Shown here one piece after another: positions 60,357-64,000 of a stretch of DNA of 64,000 bases; within the stretch, counting starts at the first letter, position 1; the number at the start of each line of letters is the position of its first letter. The stretch lies in the NCBI RefSeq assembly GCF_014656135.1, contig NZ_BNBV01000002.1, positions 1-64,000 on the forward strand. The letters are read 5' to 3'. This DNA is from Streptomyces thermodiastaticus (GTDB taxonomy: Bacteria; Actinomycetota; Actinomycetes; Streptomycetales; Streptomycetaceae). Position numbers and translations under genes: made by a program. The notes beneath the pieces are model-generated. The model was not told the origin of the DNA. It did no database searches and was given only the letters and a program-made list of their open reading frames with translations.

Positions 60357-60853
60357 CCACTGCAGACGCCCAGGACTACGCCACCTACATCGCCGGCCTG
60401 CCCCGCGTCCTCGCCGGCGCCGCCATGCTCTTCCGGGACGCCCGGGGACGGGTGCTGCTCGTCGACCCCAACTACCGGGACGGCTGGACACTGCCCGGCG
60501 GCACCGTCGAGTCGGACGACGGCGAGACCCCGCGCCAGGGCGCCCGCCGCGAGACCCTGGAGGAGATCGGCCTGGACCGCGAACCGGGCCGGCTGCTGGC
60601 GGTCGACTGGGTCCACGGCCCCGACCGCCCGCCGCTGGTGGCCTACCTCTACGACGGCGGCGTGCTCACCGAGGACGACCTGAAGGCGATCCGCCTGCAG
60701 GAAGAGGAGCTCCTGTCCTGGCGCCTGGTCCCCCGCGAGGACCTCCTCGCCCACCTGCCGGACCCCGTGGGCCACCGCGTCCTGGCCGCTCTGGAGATGC
60801 TGGACGCCGGCACGGGCACGGCGGAACTGGAGGACGGGCGCCGGGTGGGGTGA
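60353..60853 (+). CDS. Nudix hydrolase
   Basis: A 166-residue Nudix pyrophosphatase. Nudix box: LPGGTVESDDGETPRQGARR followed by ETLEEIGL; it has an extra Asp relative to the usual VExGE spelling. As it is coupled to an ADP-ribosylhydrolase, ADP-ribose is a reasonable but unproven substrate. A hairpin follows. Confidence 0.9.
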   Translation: MTTADAQDYATYIAGLPRVLAGAAMLFRDARGRVLLVDPNYRDGWTLPGGTVESDDGETPRQGARRETLEEIGLDREPGRLLAVDWVHGPDRPPLVAYLYDGGVLTEDDLKAIRLQEEELLSWRLVPREDLLAHLPDPVGHRVLAALEMLDAGTGTAELEDGRRVG

Positions 60854-60898
60854 CGCGGGGGGGCGGGCGAGTGGGACGGTGTTCGCCCGGCGAAAGGG

Positions 60899-60915
60899 CG
60901 CCCGGCCTCCGGGCG
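60899..60915 (+). terminator. Hairpin after the Nudix gene
   Basis: CGCCCGG-CCT-CCGGGCG at 60899-60915, 45 bp after the Nudix stop. Confidence 0.5.
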
Positions 60916-60977
60916 TGGCTTCGTGAACGACATGGACGGCGCCCCAAGGAAGGCACCGCAAGGAAGGCACCACGTCG

Positions 60978-61289
60978 ATGACCAGCCCTCCACACGTGGA
61001 CGACGACCGCGGCTGCCTCCGCCTGGTGCTGGCCGCACCGCTCGTCCTGCTCACCCTCACAGCCGCGTACTTCTGCTGGACCGCACTGACCATCCGGCCT
61101 GGCGGGCCGTGGGACGACGACGCGTACGCGGGCATCGATCTGTCGTGTCTGCTCACCATCGGGGCAGCCGGCGCGGCGACGGCGCTGTGGGTGCTGCCGT
61201 AGGTGCGCCGGGTCATGCGCTGGTGGTGGGTGGCACCGGCGCTGTTGCTCGCGGGGGTCGCGGCGGTGCGCTGGAAGACGGGGGGCTGA
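60978..61289 (+). pseudogene. Small membrane protein, split by an in-frame TAG
   Basis: The frame from ATG 60978 gives 74 residues with two hydrophobic helices (LRLVLAAPLVLLTLTAAYFC and SCLLTIGAAGAATALWVL), stopping at TAG 61200-61202. Reading on in the same frame from 61203 gives 28 further residues, RRVMRWWWVAPALLLAGVAA..., a third membrane helix with a basic start, to TGA at 61287-61289. A third helix directly after the stop suggests a nonsense mutation in a 102-residue gene, though a two-helix protein plus a tiny second frame cannot be ruled out. An AAGGAAGG site precedes the ATG. Confidence 0.6.
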
Positions 61290-61404
61290 ACAGACCGGCA
61301 AGGCGGTGGCGTTGGTCGGGCATGTACCGGCCGCACAGGAAACCGTCCTCGGCGAGGAGGGTGAGCGGGCCGAAGGGGCTGTCGACGACGGTCTGCTGTC
61401 TCAC
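61290..61404 (-). pseudogene. ogt: Remnant of an O6-alkylguanine-DNA alkyltransferase gene
   Basis: From GTG 61404 the minus strand reads RQQTVVDSPFGPLTLLAEDG and then FLCGRYMPDQRHRLAG, matching the N-terminal domain of Ogt (about 35 of 165 residues). After that the frame enters sequence antisense to the small membrane gene and the similarity ends; the active-site PCHRV is missing. Its position 25 nt after ada-alkA is where ogt normally sits. A deletion removed the rest. Confidence 0.75.
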
Positions 61405-61429
61405 AAGAGGCCGTCCCTGCGCAGAGTCC

Positions 61430-62926
61430 TTAGTCAGGCAGGTAGTTGATGGGGTGGCTGCTCGTGGCCCACAGGTACTGAACCGCGTACGCCCGCCACG
61501 GGCGCCAAGCCTCGGCGCGGGCGGTGAGTGCGGCCGGGGTGGCGGGGAGGCCGAGGGTGAGGGCGGCGCGGCGGACGCCGAGGTCGGTGGCGGGGAAGGC
61601 GTCGGGGTCGCCGAGGGCGCGCAGGGCGATGACGTCGGCGGTCCAGGGACCGAAGCCGGGCAGCTTCAGGAGGCGGGCGCGGGTGTCCTGCCAGTCGCTG
61701 TCGACGCCGAGGCGGAGGGTGCCGTCGGCGAGGTGACGGACCAGAGTGGTGAAGGTGGTGCGACGGGTGCGGGGCATGGCCAGGGAGGCGGGGTCGAGGG
61801 CGGCCAGGGCCTCCACGGTGGGGAACAGGTGGGTGAGGCCGCCCTCGGGGTCGTCGATCCGGTCGCCGTGGGCGGTGACCAGGCGGGCGGTGTGGGTGCG
61901 GGCGGCGGCCGTGGACACCTGCTGGCCCAGTACCGCGCGCAGCGCGAACTCGGCCTCGTCGACCGTGCGGGGCACGCGCCGGCCGGGTGCCTTGTCCACC
62001 AGGGGCGCGAGGACGGGGTCGGTGCGCAGCCGGTCGTCGACGGCCACAGGATCGGCGTCCAGGTCGAGCAGGCGGCGGCAGCGGGCGAGAGCGACAGGCA
62101 GGTCGCGCAGGTCGCCGAGGGTGACGCGGCAGGCGATGTGGCCGGGGCGCGGGGTGAGCGCGACGATGCCGTGGCCGTGGGGCAGGCGCAGGGTACGGCG
62201 GTAGGCGCCGTCCCGCCACTCCTCGACGCCGGGCACGGCCGTCGCGGCGAGGTGGCCGAAGAGGTTGTCGGGGGTGAGCGGGGTGCGGAAGGGGAGGCGG
62301 AGAGTGAGGGTCTGGGGTGCCGTGGGTGAGGCGGCGGGGTGCCGTGGGGCCGGGGTGTGATGGGTGCGCAGGGCGGTCGGGGGGAGGGCGTAGACGTCGC
62401 GGACGGTGTCGGTGAGAGCGCGGACGGAGGTGAAGCCGGCGGCGAAGGCGATGTCGGCCATCGGCAGGGTGGTGGTCTCGATCAGCAGCCGGGCGGTCTG
62501 GGCGCGCTGGGCGCGGGCGAGGGCGAGCGGACCGGCGCCGAGTTCGGCCAGCAGTTGCCGTTCGATCTGGCGGGTGCCGCAGCCGAGACGGGCGGCCAGG
62601 CCCGGCACGCCCTCACGGTCGACGACGCCGTCGGCGATCAGTCGCATGGCGCGGGCGACGAGGTCGGCGCGGTGGTTCCACTCCGGTGAGCCGGGGGTGG
62701 TGTCGGGGCGGCAGCGCGTGCACGCCCGGAAGCCGGCCTGTTGGCAGGCGGCGGCGCTGGGGTGGAAGACCATGTGCTGCGGCTGGGGAAGGACCATGGG
62801 GCAGCTGGGCCGGCAGTAGGTGCCTGTGGTGAGGACGGCGGTGAAGAACCAGCCGTCGAAGCGGGCGTCCTTGGACCGGACGACGCGCAGGCAGCGCTCC
62901 CGGTCGGTGTGCATCCCGTGGTGCAT
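61430..62926 (-). CDS. alkA: Ada-AlkA fusion: DNA-3-methyladenine glycosylase with Ada metal-binding and AraC domains
   Basis: A 498-residue alkylation-repair protein. N-terminal Ada zinc domain: GTYCRPSCP near residue 35 and CTRCRP near 70 (four Cys; the first is the methyl-accepting Cys in Ada). AraC helix-turn-helix about 85-190 (MADIAFAAGFTSVRALTDTV). C-terminal HhH-GPD glycosylase, with GQQVSTAAARTHTARLV and the catalytic Asp in PATDLGVRRAAL. Start ATG 62926 or 62914. A sensor-regulator and repair enzyme in one; the usual partner ogt is decayed. Confidence 0.92.
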   Translation of the reverse strand: MHHGMHTDRERCLRVVRSKDARFDGWFFTAVLTTGTYCRPSCPMVLPQPQHMVFHPSAAACQQAGFRACTRCRPDTTPGSPEWNHRADLVARAMRLIADGVVDREGVPGLAARLGCGTRQIERQLLAELGAGPLALARAQRAQTARLLIETTTLPMADIAFAAGFTSVRALTDTVRDVYALPPTALRTHHTPAPRHPAASPTAPQTLTLRLPFRTPLTPDNLFGHLAATAVPGVEEWRDGAYRRTLRLPHGHGIVALTPRPGHIACRVTLGDLRDLPVALARCRRLLDLDADPVAVDDRLRTDPVLAPLVDKAPGRRVPRTVDEAEFALRAVLGQQVSTAAARTHTARLVTAHGDRIDDPEGGLTHLFPTVEALAALDPASLAMPRTRRTTFTTLVRHLADGTLRLGVDSDWQDTRARLLKLPGFGPWTADVIALRALGDPDAFPATDLGVRRAALTLGLPATPAALTARAEAWRPWRAYAVQYLWATSSHPINYLPD

Positions 62927-63036
62927 GCGTCCAGCATCGTCCGCCGCGGGGCTGCGCGTCCGGCGGGAATCCGACACGGACGTGGCGGATGCCGGGAGGT
63001 CGCGTATCGTGCGGGTTGCTGTGCGCCCCAGGGGGA

Positions 63037-63080
63037 GATTGCCTCGAGTCCCAGGGTGGATCGCCTTGAGCCCCGGGGTG
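63037..63080. repeat. Imperfect 22-bp direct repeat
   Basis: Two adjacent copies (63037-63058 and 63059-63080) of GATYGCCTYGAGYCCCRGGGTG type, differing at four positions, in the 165-bp gap between macrodomain and alkA genes. Minor; function unknown. Confidence 0.6.
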
Positions 63081-63091
63081 AGGCTGTGCGG

Positions 63092-63634
63092 TCAGCGGGT
63101 GTCGGCGGGGCCGTCACCGGTCTCGGTGGCGTGGGCGGCGAACGCGGCGTAGGCGGGGGCGTCGAAGAGCACGAAGCGGATCTCCTCGACCCGGGTGTCG
63201 GTGGCCCGCACCGTCGATACCGCGATCCGGGCGGCGTCCGGCAGCGGCCAGCGGTAGACGCCGGTGGAGATCGCCGGGAAGGCGACGGTGCGGGCGCCCA
63301 GCTCGTCGGCGACGCGGAGGGATGCGCGGTAGCAGGAGGCGAGCAGGTGTGAGCGGTCCTCGGTGGCGGACCACACGGGTCCCACGGTGTGGATCACCCA
63401 GCGGGCGTCCAGGTCGCCCGCCGTGGTGGCGACGGCCTGCCCGGTGGGCAGTCCCTTGCCGTACCGGGAGGCGCGCAGGGCGCGGCACTCCTCCAGGATC
63501 GCGGGTCCGCCGCGGCGGTGGATGGCGCCGTCCACTCCCCCGCCGCCGAGCAGCGAGGAGTTTGCGGCGTTGACGATCGCGTCGGCGCGCTGCCGGGTGA
63601 TGTCGCCCTGGACGAGTCGGATGATCGCGGTCAT
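63092..63634 (-). CDS. Macrodomain protein (O-acetyl-ADP-ribose deacetylase type)
   Basis: A 180-residue macrodomain. The ADP-ribose pocket is [20 protein letters not shown] (residues 22-41); [20 protein letters not shown] is the phosphate-binding loop. Family enzymes remove O-acetyl or protein ADP-ribose. ATG at 63634 overlaps the upstream oxidoreductase stop (ATGA). An ADP-ribosylglycohydrolase lies 3 kb away. Confidence 0.93.
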   Translation of the reverse strand: MTAIIRLVQGDITRQRADAIVNAANSSLLGGGGVDGAIHRRGGPAILEECRALRASRYGKGLPTGQAVATTAGDLDARWVIHTVGPVWSATEDRSHLLASCYRASLRVADELGARTVAFPAISTGVYRWPLPDAARIAVSTVRATDTRVEEIRFVLFDAPAYAAFAAHATETGDGPADTR

Positions 63635-64000
63635 GTCCGGCGGAGCCTCCTCCAGACGGCCTTCGCGGCGTTGTGCCCGGACATGCCGTGCACGCCGGGT
63701 CCGGGTGGGGTGGCGGACGAGCAGAGGAAGACGGCGGGGTGCGGGGTGCGGTACGGGAACAGCGACAGCCGGGGCCGCAGCAGGGCCTGGAGGCCGCTGA
63801 CCGCGCCGGTGGCGATGTCGCCGCCGACGTAGTTGGCGTTGCGGGCGGCGAGCTGGGCCGGGCCTGCGGTGGCGCGGGCCAGGACCCGGTCGCGGAAACC
63901 GGGGGCGTAGCGCTCCAGTTGGCGTTCGATGGCCTCGGTGAGGTCGCCGTCCCAGCCGTGGGGGACGTGGCCGTAGACCCAGAAGACGTGCTTGCCCGCA
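63631..64000 (-). CDS. FAD-dependent oxidoreductase, C-terminal part
   Basis: The last 123 codons of a NAD(P)/FAD-dependent oxidoreductase of the phytoene-desaturase-like type, cut by the window edge. It reads [20 protein letters not shown] at the cut and ends with [20 protein letters not shown], the typical C-terminal flavin-binding GxHGMxGxxAA motif. Function and substrate unknown. The stop overlaps the macrodomain start by 4 bp. Confidence 0.82.
   Translation of the reverse strand, partial: AGKHVFWVYGHVPHGWDGDLTEAIERQLERYAPGFRDRVLARATAGPAQLAARNANYVGGDIATGAVSGLQALLRPRLSLFPYRTPHPAVFLCSSATPPGPGVHGMSGHNAAKAVWRRLRRT

Overview
The window is high-GC, densely packed actinobacterial chromosome. 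The gene content and order point to Streptomyces: a gas-vesicle operon in the order O-A-F-G-Y-Z-J-L-S-K, a SpoIIE-type multisensor phosphatase, an ethylmalonyl-CoA pathway operon led by crotonyl-CoA carboxylase/reductase, and many GTG starts with 4-bp ATGA/GTGA overlaps. I see no phage, insertion sequence, CRISPR array, rRNA or tRNA. From memory of Streptomyces genomes, the right half (3-hydroxyacyl-CoA dehydrogenase, TetR, ccr, mutase, lyase, hydratase, dehydrogenase, psd, pssA) is a conserved core block.

Left part (1-14.7 kb) is a stress-type island: the 5' end of a dnaK, an OsmC thiol peroxidase, a holin-like membrane domain fused to a phosphodiesterase, a serine-resolvase-like domain without its serine, two metallo-beta-lactamase hydrolases (one coupled to a DedA protein, one to an aminotransferase), a DUF2795 protein, a PfpI/DJ-1 protein, a DUF6158 protein, a Vms1/eRF1-like (baeRF) protein, a histidine phosphatase, a PAP2-diacylglycerol kinase fusion and a methyltransferase. 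Two genes here share an identically spaced GTGT-N15-GGGTAC promoter, which fits general-stress sigma-B control. Next (14.7-20.4 kb, minus strand) is the ten-gene gas-vesicle cluster, translationally coupled almost throughout, followed by a 962-residue SpoIIE phosphatase.

Central part (23.5-45.4 kb): an NDH-2/transketolase pair; a GNAT acetyltransferase; a four-gene peptidase operon (M55, M20, S9, S66) that looks built to consume cell-wall or D-amino-acid peptides; glutamate decarboxylase; a wall-teichoic-acid-type pair (GT2-CDP-glycerol transferase fusion plus GT4); an MFS exporter carrying three beta-sandwich repeats; a SRPBCC protein; a radical SAM protein behind a perfect LexA-type GAAC-N4-GTTC box; and a secreted alpha/beta hydrolase.

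Right part (45.4-64 kb): a HEAT-repeat protein diverges from a duplicated 3-hydroxyacyl-CoA dehydrogenase. A TetR regulator and then ccr, ecm, mcl, mch and mcd follow, i.e. acetyl-CoA assimilation and ethylmalonyl-CoA supply. The ccr promoter carries a perfect palindrome between its -35 and -10. Then come psd/pssA phospholipid synthesis, a glycerate kinase ending in a 17-bp tandem repeat, an ADP-ribosylglycohydrolase coupled to a Nudix hydrolase, a decayed spot (a small membrane protein split by an in-frame TAG, next to an ogt alkyltransferase remnant), an Ada-AlkA repair protein, a macrodomain protein and the 3' end of a FAD oxidoreductase. Several genes without a Shine-Dalgarno sequence have a TANNNT -10 box 6-8 nt before the start codon and are candidates for leaderless transcripts.
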